21,712 nucleotides of DNA from Betaproteobacteria bacterium (GCA_005882155.1 VBCQ01000041.1:1-21712), one strand, 5' to 3'; shown: positions 7,909 to 15,899, counted from the stretch's first letter. A program made the numbers and translations. Notes: generated by a model from the letters alone, not told the origin.

Positions 7909-9171
7909 ATGGGAATCGCTGGAACCACTGCTGCTATCGATGTCGATGCGCTGCGCGTCGGGATGTTCGTCCATCTCGATGTCGGCTGGATGGCCCATCC
8001 GTTTCCGCTTAGCAGCTTCAAGATCGCGGCCGTCGAGCAGATCGCGACGATCCGCTCGCTCGGCCTGAAGCAGGTCCGCTGGAGCCCCGAGCACAGCGAG
8101 CCCGAGGCGCCGCCGGTCAGCCTCGTGCTGAGTGCGACCCACGCCGCGCCGGTCGACCCCGAAGCCGCCGCGCGTCGCGAGCGGCGCGAAGCGCTCGCTG
8201 CGCAACGCGCCGCGCTGACGCTGTGCGAGCGGCAGTTCGCCGAAGCGACGCGCGAATGCCGGCAGATCACCGACCTCGTGCGGGTCGCGCCGACTGCGGC
8301 GAGCGAGAAGGCGCATGCGCTATCGCGCACCCTAGTCGACAAGATGCTCGCCGAGCGCGAGCTGTGCATCCGGCTGTTGACCGAAGGCGCCGGCGACATG
8401 GCCTCGGCGCACGCGATGAACGTGACGGTGATCTCGCTGCTGATGGGCCGCAGCTTCGGCTTCTGCGAGACGGACATGCTCGACCTCGGCGTCGGCGCGA
8501 TGCTGCATGACATCGGCAAGGTCGATCTGCCCGAGCGAGCACGTCATCGCGGCGACGACTTCAGCGCAGCCGAAGCCAAGCGCTACGAAGAACATGTGAC
8601 GCACGGCGTCGACCATGCGCTGAAGATGGCGCTCTCGCCGCTCGCGACACTCGTGATTTCGCAGCACCACGAGCACGCCGACGGCAGCGGTTTTCCGCTC
8701 GCGCTCGGCAGCGAACGCATGACGCCAGCCTCGTCGATCGTCGCGCTGGTCGATCGCTACGACACGCTGTGCAACCCGCCGCTCGCGGCCCAGGCGTTGA
8801 CGCCGCACGAGGCGGTGTCGCTGCTGTTTGCGCAAGGCAAGAACCGCTACGACCCGGCAGTGCTCAGTGGGTTTATCAAGATGCTGGGCGTGTACCCGCC
8901 GGGCTCGGTGGTGCAGCTCACCGACGACCGTTTCGCGATCGTCGTCGGCGCCAATTCGTCGCGCCCGTTGAAGCCACGCGTGCTGGCCCACGATCCCAAG
9001 GTGCCGGCCGACGAGGCGTTGATCATCGATCTGGAAGCGGCAACCAACCTCGGCATCCGCCGCAGCATCAAGCCCGCGGCGTTGTCGCGCGACGCGCTCG
9101 CGGCGCTGTCGCCGCGTCGGCGCGTCGCCTACTTCTTCGAGCCGGTGCACGACGCAGCGTGGGCCGCATGA
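7909..9171 (+). CDS. HD-GYP c-di-GMP phosphodiesterase with N-terminal DUF3391
   Basis: A 420-residue cytoplasmic protein. The N-terminus (about 10-60, IDVDALRVGMFVHLD) is a DUF3391 domain, which usually precedes HD-GYP domains. The HD-GYP region (about 160-330) keeps the expected metal ligands: H168, H200-D201 (MLHDIGK), H232, H253-H254 (QHHEHADGSGFP) and D282 (VDRYD). The GYP signature itself is GFP here. It should hydrolyse c-di-GMP to pGpG or GMP. A C-terminal segment (about 330-420) ends in RRVAYFFEPV. No in-frame start exists just upstream of ATG 7909, and the Shine-Dalgarno is weak. The stop overlaps the start of the next gene by 4 nt (ATGA), so the two are translationally coupled. Confidence 0.9.
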   Translation: MGIAGTTAAIDVDALRVGMFVHLDVGWMAHPFPLSSFKIAAVEQIATIRSLGLKQVRWSPEHSEPEAPPVSLVLSATHAAPVDPEAAARRERREALAAQRAALTLCERQFAEATRECRQITDLVRVAPTAASEKAHALSRTLVDKMLAERELCIRLLTEGAGDMASAHAMNVTVISLLMGRSFGFCETDMLDLGVGAMLHDIGKVDLPERARHRGDDFSAAEAKRYEEHVTHGVDHALKMALSPLATLVISQHHEHADGSGFPLALGSERMTPASSIVALVDRYDTLCNPPLAAQALTPHEAVSLLFAQGKNRYDPAVLSGFIKMLGVYPPGSVVQLTDDRFAIVVGANSSRPLKPRVLAHDPKVPADEALIIDLEAATNLGIRRSIKPAALSRDALAALSPRRRVAYFFEPVHDAAWAA

Positions 9172-10022
9172 CGCGGCTGCACGCCACGCCCGACGACGCC
9201 GTCGCCTGCCCGCCGATCGCGGTCGGCCTGATCGAGGGCATGTTGGACGCGGTCTGGCTCGTCGATGCGCGCAGCCTGCGAGTCGTCGCGGCGAACATGG
9301 CGGCTGCACGCTTGATGGCTGTCGACGCGGCGCAGCTCGTCGGCTGCGATGTCCTCGAGCTGTCGGCGACGCCCGAAGACCTCTACTTTTGGGGCGATGT
9401 GGCGGCCGGCGTGTCGGACCGCATCGAATCCGAGACCTACGTGCGGCGCTTCGACGGCGCGACCGTCGCCGTGACGCGGCGCGTGAGCCGGCTTCATCTC
9501 GCGCCGGGACATACGCTGTACATCGTCACGGTGCACGATCGCAGCGAGCAGCGCCGCGTCGAAGACGAGCTCGAGACACGCGTGGCCGAGCTGTCGGCGG
9601 CGCTCGAGTCGACGGCCGACGGCATCCTCGTCACCGACCTCGCGGGCCGCATCCGCAGCTTCAACCACACCTTCGCGCGCCAGTGGGGCGTACCCGAAGA
9701 ATTGCTCGCGCGGCGTGACGACGATGCGCTGCTCGATTGGATGCGACGCAGCGTCGCCGACCCGGCCGGCTACATGCGTCGCCTCGCCGCCATCGACGCG
9801 GCGCCCACGCTCGAAGCGAGCGACACCATCGTGCTGCGCTCGGGCAGCGTGCTCGAGCGCGTGACCTTGCCGCAGTGCAGCCGCGGGCAGCCGTTCGGGC
9901 GCGTCTATTCGTTTCGCGACATCAGCGAGCGGCTGCAGACATTGCGTCGCATCGACACCTTGTCGCACACCGATACGCTGACCGGCTTCGCGAACCGGCG
10001 CGTGCCGAGCGCCCTGCGCTGA
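9168..10022 (+). CDS. PAS-PAS sensor protein with truncated GGDEF domain
   Basis: The start is ATG 9168, overlapping the previous stop; the frame is open much further upstream, but that is a shadow of the HD-GYP gene. The 284-residue product has PAS1 (about 20-130, with MLDAVWLVDARSLRVVAANMAA) and PAS2 (about 143-255, with TADGILVTDLAGRIRSFNHTFARQWG). The segment LRRIDTLSHTDTLTGFANRRVPSALR then ends at a stop. SHTDTLTGxANRR is the entry helix of a GGDEF diguanylate cyclase domain. The remaining 150 or so residues, including the GGDEF motif, are missing, so no c-di-GMP can be made. The protein may survive as a PAS-only signalling module or be a decaying gene. The following gene begins with an EAL domain, so the ancestor may have been a PAS-GGDEF-EAL protein. 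Confidence 0.82.
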   Translation: MTRLHATPDDAVACPPIAVGLIEGMLDAVWLVDARSLRVVAANMAAARLMAVDAAQLVGCDVLELSATPEDLYFWGDVAAGVSDRIESETYVRRFDGATVAVTRRVSRLHLAPGHTLYIVTVHDRSEQRRVEDELETRVAELSAALESTADGILVTDLAGRIRSFNHTFARQWGVPEELLARRDDDALLDWMRRSVADPAGYMRRLAAIDAAPTLEASDTIVLRSGSVLERVTLPQCSRGQPFGRVYSFRDISERLQTLRRIDTLSHTDTLTGFANRRVPSALR

Positions 10023-10153
10023 CCCGACGCGAAGTCTGAGCGCCAAAAGGCGTGCATTAGTGGCTTTCCTTCGGCGGCGTGACGACCGATGATCTGCACC
10101 GCGCACCACGCTGTGTCGATAAGCACGGGATGCGTTCAGCAGGGAGATAAAAC
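10023..10153 (+). other. 131-bp gap where the GGDEF domain is missing
   Basis: This is the only real gap inside the signalling cluster. It appears less GC-rich than its surroundings and contains a short hairpin CGCC-AAAA-GGCG near 10040. No reading frame gives the I-site or a GGDEF motif. One frame near its end (LHRAPRCVDKHGMR) is faintly like the last helix of a GGDEF domain, too weakly to claim. The segment ends with AGGGAG (10141-10146), the ribosome-binding site of the EAL gene. No promoter is convincing. Confidence 0.6.
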
Positions 10154-11764
10154 ATGAGCACTGCTCAGTCGCCCGGTCCCGTGGACCGCGCCGGCGTGCA
10201 GGAATTACACGATGCGCTCGCGCAGCAGCAGTTCCGCCTGCTGTTCCAGCCGCAGGTGCATTTGGCGACCGGCACGGTGGTCGGCTTCGAAGCCTTGTTG
10301 CGCTGGGACCATCCGCTGCGCGGCACGCTGCAGCCGGCTGATTTCATTCCAATGGTCGAGGCGAGCGGCTTGGCCGGCGAGCTCACGCGCTGGGTCATGC
10401 AGACGAGCCTCGTGCAGCTGCGCGCCTGGGAAGACCTCGGCCACTGCGGCCTGCAGATGGCCATCAACACGCCACTGTGCGTGTTCGACGATGCCGACAC
10501 CGAGCGCCTGCTCATCGAGCTGCTGCAGCGCTACGAGCTCGCCGGCAACCAGATCGAGCTCGAGCTCACCGAGCAAGCGCTGACCGAGGCCGCGCCCGAC
10601 CTGATTGCCCGCCTGCAAGCGCTTCGTCGTCACGGCATCTCAGTGGCGATCGACGACTTCGGCACCGGCAACTCGAACCTGCGGTTCCTCGCGCGGCTGC
10701 CGCTCGACTGCCTGAAGATCGACTTGAGTTTTGTGCTCGGGGCGATCTCCGACCCGTCGGACGCGATGGTCAGCCGCATGACCTGCGAGCTGGCGCGCGC
10801 GCTGAAGCTGCGCGTCGTCGTCGAAGGCATCGAGACCGCGGGCCAGCTGCAGTTCTTCAGCGCTCTGCGTTGCGACCTGGCGCAAGGCCATTTGTTTGCC
10901 CGAGCGCTGTCGGCGGGCGACGCCACGGCGCTGTTGCAATCGGGGTGCGTCTTTCGCGAATCGGCGCCGGCCGAGCAGCCGGCGCGCCAACTGCTGTTGC
11001 TCGACGACGAGCCGAACATCCTGCGCTCGCTGCGGCGCGTGTTTCGCGCTCAGCGCTTCACGGTGCATACCGCGGTCACGCCCGATGAGGCGTTCGAGCT
11101 GCTGGCGCGGCACCCGATCGGCGTCGTCGTGTCGGACCAGCGCATGCCGCTGATGCGCGGCACCGACTTTCTCGCTCGCGTGAAGAGGCTCTACCCCGAC
11201 ACCGTGCGCATCGTTTTGTCGGGCTACACCGATCTGCAATCGGTCACCGAAGCGATCAACGAAGGGGCGATCTACAAGTTCCTCACCAAGCCGTGGAACG
11301 ACGTGCAGCTCAACGAGGAAATCGAGCAGGCCTTCAGGCAGTACGAGATGGTGGCCGAGCGCGAGTTGCTGCAGCAGCGGCTGCGCGACAGCAATCGGCA
11401 GCTCGAATGCCAGTTGCAGCGCAACCAGCAGCGCCTGCTGAAAGAAGAAGTCGCGCTCGACGTCTCGCATGAGGCGCTCGGCGTCGTGCCGGTGCCGATC
11501 CTCGGCGTCGACGCGAGCGGAATGATCGCCATCAGCAACGCGGCGGCAGACCAGCTGCTCGGTGGCGGGGTGTCGGTGGTCGGCGAGCACGTCGCTGACG
11601 TGCTGCCGGCCGATTGGTCCGACCCTTTGGAAAGCGGCACCTGCGAGAGTCGGCGCAAGGTGCAGATCGGTGAATCGCTGTACGAGGTCCGCTGCAACGA
11701 GCTCGGACTCAACTCGCGAGGCACCGGAACCGTCATCACCCTGCTGCAGGGAGCCATCGCATGA
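10154..11764 (+). CDS. EAL-REC-PAS protein, c-di-GMP phosphodiesterase/response regulator
   Basis: A 536-residue protein starting at ATG 10154, 7 nt after AGGGAG. The EAL domain (about 15-262) keeps E46 (FEALLRW), N105, E137 (ELTE), D167-D168 (IDDFGTG), K188 (LKID) and E224 (VVEGIET), so hydrolysis of c-di-GMP to pGpG is expected. The loop-6 signature is GTGNSNL instead of the usual GTGYSSL. A receiver domain follows (about 279-400) with D284-D285, phospho-acceptor D328 (VVSDQRMP), S356 and K379 (FLTKPW). A coiled coil (about 400-432) and a short PAS-like tail (about 443-535, VPVPILGVDASGMIAISNAAADQLLG) end it. Placing EAL before REC reverses the common order. The stop overlaps the HDOD start by 4 nt. 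The kinase two genes downstream is the likely phosphodonor. Confidence 0.9.
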   Translation: MSTAQSPGPVDRAGVQELHDALAQQQFRLLFQPQVHLATGTVVGFEALLRWDHPLRGTLQPADFIPMVEASGLAGELTRWVMQTSLVQLRAWEDLGHCGLQMAINTPLCVFDDADTERLLIELLQRYELAGNQIELELTEQALTEAAPDLIARLQALRRHGISVAIDDFGTGNSNLRFLARLPLDCLKIDLSFVLGAISDPSDAMVSRMTCELARALKLRVVVEGIETAGQLQFFSALRCDLAQGHLFARALSAGDATALLQSGCVFRESAPAEQPARQLLLLDDEPNILRSLRRVFRAQRFTVHTAVTPDEAFELLARHPIGVVVSDQRMPLMRGTDFLARVKRLYPDTVRIVLSGYTDLQSVTEAINEGAIYKFLTKPWNDVQLNEEIEQAFRQYEMVAERELLQQRLRDSNRQLECQLQRNQQRLLKEEVALDVSHEALGVVPVPILGVDASGMIAISNAAADQLLGGGVSVVGEHVADVLPADWSDPLESGTCESRRKVQIGESLYEVRCNELGLNSRGTGTVITLLQGAIA

Positions 11765-12588
11765 CCGCCCCACCGACCGCGAAACCAAATCCTTCTGCGC
11801 CGGCGCGTTCCAAGCGCTCGCCGTTGCCGCCGCCGTTCCCCGCGGTCGCAGTGCAGCTGATCCAGCAGATGCAGACCCCGGTGGTCACCGCCGGCGATGT
11901 GGCGCGCTTGATCGAGCTCGACCCGTCGCTGACGGCGTCGTTGCTGCGCCTCGTCAATTCGCCGTTCTTCGGCATGCGCCGCGAGATCGGCAACGTGTCC
12001 GAGGCGGTGATGGTGATGGGCATGGGCGCGGTGCGCCGCATGGTGCTGTCGCTGGCGGTCGCGACGCCGATGCGGCGCTCCGATGTCGACGCCGCCTTCG
12101 CGCGCGATCGCTGGCAGCACTACGTCAGCTGTGCCGCGATGGCGCGGCGCCTGATCGACGACGACCCTGCCGCAGCCGACCTCGCATTCACCGCCGGACT
12201 GCTGCATGACATCGGCCAGGTTCAGCTGCTGCAGCTGCATGGGGCGGCTTACGTGGAGTTGCAGACGCAAGCCGGCGGCGCCGACCCGCGCGCACTCGAA
12301 GCCGAGCGCTTCGGCCAAGCCCACGACAGCCTGGGCGCCGATCTGCTCGAAGCCTGGGGCTTGCCGCAAGCCATCGCCGACGCGGCCCGCTTTCACCATG
12401 CGGCGCCGCCGCTCGCCGCATTGACACGCGTGCAGCAAGCGGTCTGCGTCGCCAACCGGCTTGCCGGTACGCCCGAGCAAGCCGCGCAGGCGCTGCTCTC
12501 GTGCCCCGACACGCTCGCAGCGCCGAAGGACGCGGTGGCGCAGGCGCGGGCCGAGATCGAGACGCTGTCGAGTCTGCTCAACGGATGA
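11761..12588 (+). CDS. HDOD-domain protein
   Basis: A 275-residue protein with a proline-rich, probably flexible N-terminus (1-26). An HDOD domain fills about 27-220 (VARLIELDPSLTASLLRLVNSPFFGM, EAVMVMGMGAVRRMVLSLAV, TAGLLHDIGQVQLLQLHG with H149-D150). HDOD is an HD-superfamily domain that usually lacks phosphohydrolase activity and acts as an adaptor in signalling, motility and c-di-GMP circuits. The gene starts inside the stop of the EAL-REC gene (ATGA) and ends 7 bp before the histidine kinase start, so it belongs to the same transcript. A role linking the kinase to its outputs is inferred from position. Confidence 0.9.
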   Translation: MTAPPTAKPNPSAPARSKRSPLPPPFPAVAVQLIQQMQTPVVTAGDVARLIELDPSLTASLLRLVNSPFFGMRREIGNVSEAVMVMGMGAVRRMVLSLAVATPMRRSDVDAAFARDRWQHYVSCAAMARRLIDDDPAAADLAFTAGLLHDIGQVQLLQLHGAAYVELQTQAGGADPRALEAERFGQAHDSLGADLLEAWGLPQAIADAARFHHAAPPLAALTRVQQAVCVANRLAGTPEQAAQALLSCPDTLAAPKDAVAQARAEIETLSSLLNG

Positions 12589-12595
12589 CACGCCG

Positions 12596-13972
12596 ATGAT
12601 CGGAGCAAATTCGGCCGTTCTGTCGCTCGTCGAGGAGCTGCACGAGCTCAGCCGCGCGAGCGACGGCGAAAGCCGGTCGCTGCAAGCGATGCTCAGTCAC
12701 ATCGTGCGCAGCTTCGGCGCGCAAAGCGGCAGCCTCGCGGTCATCGATAGGCTGCAGCCGGAGCAGTTGCGCATCGTCGCCGGCATCGACCTGCCGCCGG
12801 GCGTGGTCGGCCAGACGGTGGCGCTCGGCGCCGGCGTGCTCGGCAAGGTCGCGCAAAGCGGCGAGCCGATGCTGATCAACGGCGAGCTCAAGCGCAGCGA
12901 CGACGCCGCCGGCAAGGACCGCGAGGAACGCGCCAAGGGTGCGCCGCGCTCGGCGATCTGCTGGCCGCTCGCGATCAAGAACCGGCGTGTCGGTGCGCTG
13001 TCGATGAACCGGCTCGCCGATGCGCCGCCGTTCACCGACGACGATGTCGCGCGCGGCCGGTCGCTGGTCACGCTGGTCGCGCTGGTGGTCGACAACGCCA
13101 ACCTGCATACCGAGCAGCAGGACCGTATCGAGCGCCTGTCGCAGCTCAACGAAGAGATGCGCCTGATGAATGCGCAGCTGCAGTCGACGCAAGCGCAGCT
13201 GATGCAGTCGGAGAAGATGGCATCGATCGGCCAGCTCGCCGCCGGGGTGGCGCACGAGATCAACAACCCGGTCGGCTATGTCTATTCCAACCTCGGCACC
13301 TTGCAGGGCTATGTCGGCGAGCTGCTCGGCGTGGTGCGCCATCTGCGCGGCAAGGGCGTGGGCGATGCGCCGCAGTGCGACGTCGACTTTCTCGAGCAGG
13401 ACATTCCCGAGCTGATGAGCGAGACGCGCGAAGGCCTCGATCGCGTGAAGAAGATCGTGCAGGACCTGAAGGACTTCTCGCGCGTCGACACCAGCGACGA
13501 ATGGGAGCACGCCAACCTCGTCAAAGGCTTGGAGAGCACGCTGAACATCGTGCAGAACGAGATCAAGTACAAAGCCGCGGTCGTCAAGCAGCTCACGCCG
13601 CTGCCCGAGGTGCCGTGCCTGCCGACGCAGCTCAATCAGGTCTTCATGAACCTGCTCGTCAACGCGGCGCAGGCGATTCCGGACAAGGGCACGATCACGC
13701 TGCGCTCGGGCTTCGACGAGCGCACGGTCTGGATCGAAGTCGGCGACGACGGCTGCGGCATGTCGGCGGAGTTGCAGGGCCGCATCTTCGAGCCGTTCTA
13801 CACGACCAAGCCGGTCGGCAAGGGCACCGGACTGGGTCTGTCGGTGTCGTACTCGATCGTTCGCAAGCACCAGGGCCAGATCGAGCTGCAAAGCGCGCCC
13901 GGCAAGGGGTCGACCTTCCGCGTCGTGTTGCCGCGGGTGCGCGCCGAACAAGCGGAGAAAACGCATGACTGA
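12596..13972 (+). CDS. cytoplasmic GAF-domain sensor histidine kinase
   Basis: The frame is open upstream, but the true start is ATG 12596, 7 bp after the HDOD stop (MIGANSAVLSLVEELHELSR). The 458-residue product has no membrane segment. A GAF domain (about 25-170) carries KGAPRSAICWPLAIKNRRVGALSMNR. A coiled coil (about 172-205) leads to the HisKA region with phospho-acceptor H220 (GVAHEINNPVGYV). The ATPase domain has N356 (NLLVNAAQAI), G1 DDGCGM (384-389) and G2 GKGTGLGLS (408-416). HEINNP with a long inter-helix segment and FEPFYTTKPVGKGTGLGLS places it in the NtrB/HWE-like soluble kinase group. It is the only kinase in the cluster and probably phosphorylates the three adjacent receivers. 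It overlaps the next gene by 8 nt. Confidence 0.93.
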   Translation: MIGANSAVLSLVEELHELSRASDGESRSLQAMLSHIVRSFGAQSGSLAVIDRLQPEQLRIVAGIDLPPGVVGQTVALGAGVLGKVAQSGEPMLINGELKRSDDAAGKDREERAKGAPRSAICWPLAIKNRRVGALSMNRLADAPPFTDDDVARGRSLVTLVALVVDNANLHTEQQDRIERLSQLNEEMRLMNAQLQSTQAQLMQSEKMASIGQLAAGVAHEINNPVGYVYSNLGTLQGYVGELLGVVRHLRGKGVGDAPQCDVDFLEQDIPELMSETREGLDRVKKIVQDLKDFSRVDTSDEWEHANLVKGLESTLNIVQNEIKYKAAVVKQLTPLPEVPCLPTQLNQVFMNLLVNAAQAIPDKGTITLRSGFDERTVWIEVGDDGCGMSAELQGRIFEPFYTTKPVGKGTGLGLSVSYSIVRKHQGQIELQSAPGKGSTFRVVLPRVRAEQAEKTHD

Positions 13973-15269
13973 GGCCATTGGAGCCGGCTTCTCGGTGCTC
14001 GCGGTCGACGATGAGCCGAACATCGTCTCGGCGCTGCGCCGCACGCTGCGCTCGCGCGGCTTCACCGTGCACACCGCGCTCGGCGGTGCCGAGGGGCTGA
14101 AGCTGCTCGACGCGCAGCCGGTCGACGCGATCATCTCGGACATGCGCATGCCCGAGATGACCGGCGCGCAATTCCTCCAGCAGGCGCGCCTCAAGATGCC
14201 CGATGCGGTGCGCGTGCTGCTGACCGGCTACGCCGACATCACCTCGACGATCGAGGCCGTCAACAACGGCGAGATCTTTCGCTACCTGTCCAAGCCCTGG
14301 GACGACGACGTGCTGCTGTCGGTGCTGCACGACGGCCTCGAGCGCAAGCGCCTCGCGCGCGAGCGCGACCAGCTGCTCGCGCTGACGCGCGAGCAGAACG
14401 CGCAGCTGCAGGCGCATGCCGAGCAGCTCGAAGAGAAAGTCCGCGAACGCACCCGCGATCTGCAAACGGCCAACGACGAAGTCGGCGCCGCGCATGCCCG
14501 CATCAAAGCCGACTTTCAGGGCACGCTGAAGGTGCTGTCGACGATCCTCGAAAAGCGTGCCGGCATTCCCGAAGGCTGCTCGCGCCGCGTCGCCGAGCAT
14601 GTGCGCAAGCTCGGGCCCAGAGTCGGCCTGCAGGGCGACGACTTGCAGGCGACGGTGTTCGCCGCGCTGCTCGAAGACCTCGGCAAGCTCACCTTCCCCG
14701 AGCAGTGGCTGACGACGCCGCTGCATGCGTTGAGCGGCCGCGACCGCGACGAGTTCATGCAGCACCCGCTGCACGGCGAGGGCTACCTGATGTCGCTCAG
14801 CTCGCTGCGCGCCGCCGGCCAGGTGTTGCGCGGGCTCTACGAGCGCTTCGACGGCAAGGGGCTGCCTGCGCACCTCGCGGGCGAGCAGATTCCGCTCGGC
14901 TCGCGCGTGCTGCGCGCGGCCAGCGAATACGAGCGGCTGCGCAGCGGCTGCATCGAAACGCGGCGCTTCTCGCACGACGACGCCTGCACCTGGCTGCGCA
15001 ACGGCAGCGGCACGCGCTTCGATCCGAAGGTGGCGGCCGCCTTCATCGGCGTATTGAGCGAGGCCGCGAACGCGACGCCGACCCAGACGATCGCGGTGGC
15101 GGACCTGAAGCCCGGCATGGTGCTCGCTCGCGACCTGACGGCCGGCATCGGCGTGCTGCTGCTGTCGCAAGACCATCAGCTCGACGACGCGATGATTCGC
15201 CGGCTCGACGCGTTTCAGCGCCGCGTCGGCAAGGACCTCGAACTGCTGGTGTACCGGAGAGCCCCATGA
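13965..15269 (+). CDS. response regulator: REC plus degenerate HD-GYP domain
   Basis: A 434-residue protein starting 8 nt inside the kinase gene. The REC domain (about 8-125) is intact: D15-D16, phospho-acceptor D59 (IISDMRMP), T87 and K110 (YLSKPW). A coiled coil (about 128-172) leads to an RpfG-like HD-GYP fold (about 180-370). Nearly all metal ligands are replaced. The first H is C205 (EGCSRRVAEHV), HD is E237-D238 (LLEDLGK), HHE is L291-Y292-E293, GYP is GLP (299-301), and the distal D is lost in ASEYERL; only H267 (QHPLHGEGYL) remains. It is therefore probably not a phosphodiesterase but a phosphorylation-controlled binding or scaffold protein. A C-terminal part (about 375-434, LKPGMVLARDL) is also common in HD-GYP proteins. 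It overlaps the next gene by 4 nt. Confidence 0.9.
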   Translation: MTEAIGAGFSVLAVDDEPNIVSALRRTLRSRGFTVHTALGGAEGLKLLDAQPVDAIISDMRMPEMTGAQFLQQARLKMPDAVRVLLTGYADITSTIEAVNNGEIFRYLSKPWDDDVLLSVLHDGLERKRLARERDQLLALTREQNAQLQAHAEQLEEKVRERTRDLQTANDEVGAAHARIKADFQGTLKVLSTILEKRAGIPEGCSRRVAEHVRKLGPRVGLQGDDLQATVFAALLEDLGKLTFPEQWLTTPLHALSGRDRDEFMQHPLHGEGYLMSLSSLRAAGQVLRGLYERFDGKGLPAHLAGEQIPLGSRVLRAASEYERLRSGCIETRRFSHDDACTWLRNGSGTRFDPKVAAAFIGVLSEAANATPTQTIAVADLKPGMVLARDLTAGIGVLLLSQDHQLDDAMIRRLDAFQRRVGKDLELLVYRRAP

Positions 15270-15847
15270 AGAACATCCGAGTCATGCTGATCGACGACGA
15301 GCCGCATGTGCTGTCGGCCTTGCAACGCATGCTGCGGCATCATCCGCCGGTGGCCGGCGCGAACTGCGCGGTCGAGACCTACACCGTGCCGACACAGGCG
15401 ATAGAAGCGGCGCACGAGCGCACGATGGACGTGATCGTCTGCGACTACCGCATGCCCGAGCTCGACGGCGTCGAAACACTGCGCCGCCTGAAGGAGCTGC
15501 AACCCCACGCCGGGCGGATCCTGCTGTCGGGGTCGCGCGACTTCGATACCGTCGTCGACGCGATCAACGTCGCGCAGGTCGGGCGCATCGTCATCAAGCC
15601 GTGGAACGACGCCGAGTTGAGCGCGGCGATTTGCGACGTCGTCGAAACGCGCCGCCTGCAGGTCGAGAATGCCGAGCTCGCCGACCAAGTGCGTGCGCAG
15701 CGGGGCCTGCTGTCGCAGCAGGACGCCGAGTTGCGCCGCATCGAAACGATGTGGCCCGGAATCACCCGCGTCGAGTGGGCGGCCGACGGCAGCGTCTGCA
15801 TCAGCGAGGCCGATGTCGTCAACACCGGCTGGAGCCGTCACGTTTGA
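15266..15847 (+). CDS. stand-alone response regulator (REC with coiled-coil tail)
   Basis: The true start is ATG 15266, overlapping the preceding stop (ATGA). The product has 193 residues. The REC domain (about 4-122) has D10-D11, phospho-acceptor D60 (VIVCDYRMPELDG), S88 and K111 (IVIKPWND). It is of the same subtype as the two other receivers in the cluster (SG...AIN...KPW). After a coiled coil (about 125-160) comes a short tail, ETMWPGITRVEWAADGSVCIS, with no DNA-binding or enzymatic domain. It may be a phosphate sink, a shuttle, or an output through protein contact. It is the last gene before the terminator. Confidence 0.9.
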   Translation: MKNIRVMLIDDEPHVLSALQRMLRHHPPVAGANCAVETYTVPTQAIEAAHERTMDVIVCDYRMPELDGVETLRRLKELQPHAGRILLSGSRDFDTVVDAINVAQVGRIVIKPWNDAELSAAICDVVETRRLQVENAELADQVRAQRGLLSQQDAELRRIETMWPGITRVEWAADGSVCISEADVVNTGWSRHV

Positions 15848-15864
15848 TTTGAGTTGAGGCTTCG

Positions 15865-15899
15865 CGTGGCCCTGCCGCTTACAGGGCACGGTTTTTTTT
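15865..15899 (+). terminator. intrinsic terminator of the signalling cluster
   Basis: GCCCTG and CAGGGC form the core stem around a 7-nt loop, extended outward by CGT/ACG past one bulged G. The stem is followed by a run of eight T residues (15892-15899). It lies 18 bp after the stop of the last receiver gene and marks the end of the signalling transcript. Confidence 0.9.

Noticed and set aside
10110..10125. FliA-like -10 element (GTCGATAA) before the EAL gene
   Set aside because: No TAAA-type -35 occurs at the required distance, so it is not a supported flagellar promoter.
10100..10150. Remnant of the last helix of a GGDEF domain (LHRAPRCVDKHGMR)
   Set aside because: The resemblance is only a few residues with gaps and cannot be separated from chance.
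12578..14194. Minus-strand open frame of 538 codons opposite the histidine kinase
   Set aside because: The plus strand has a complete GAF kinase with all motifs. The antisense product is low-complexity and unlike any family I know.
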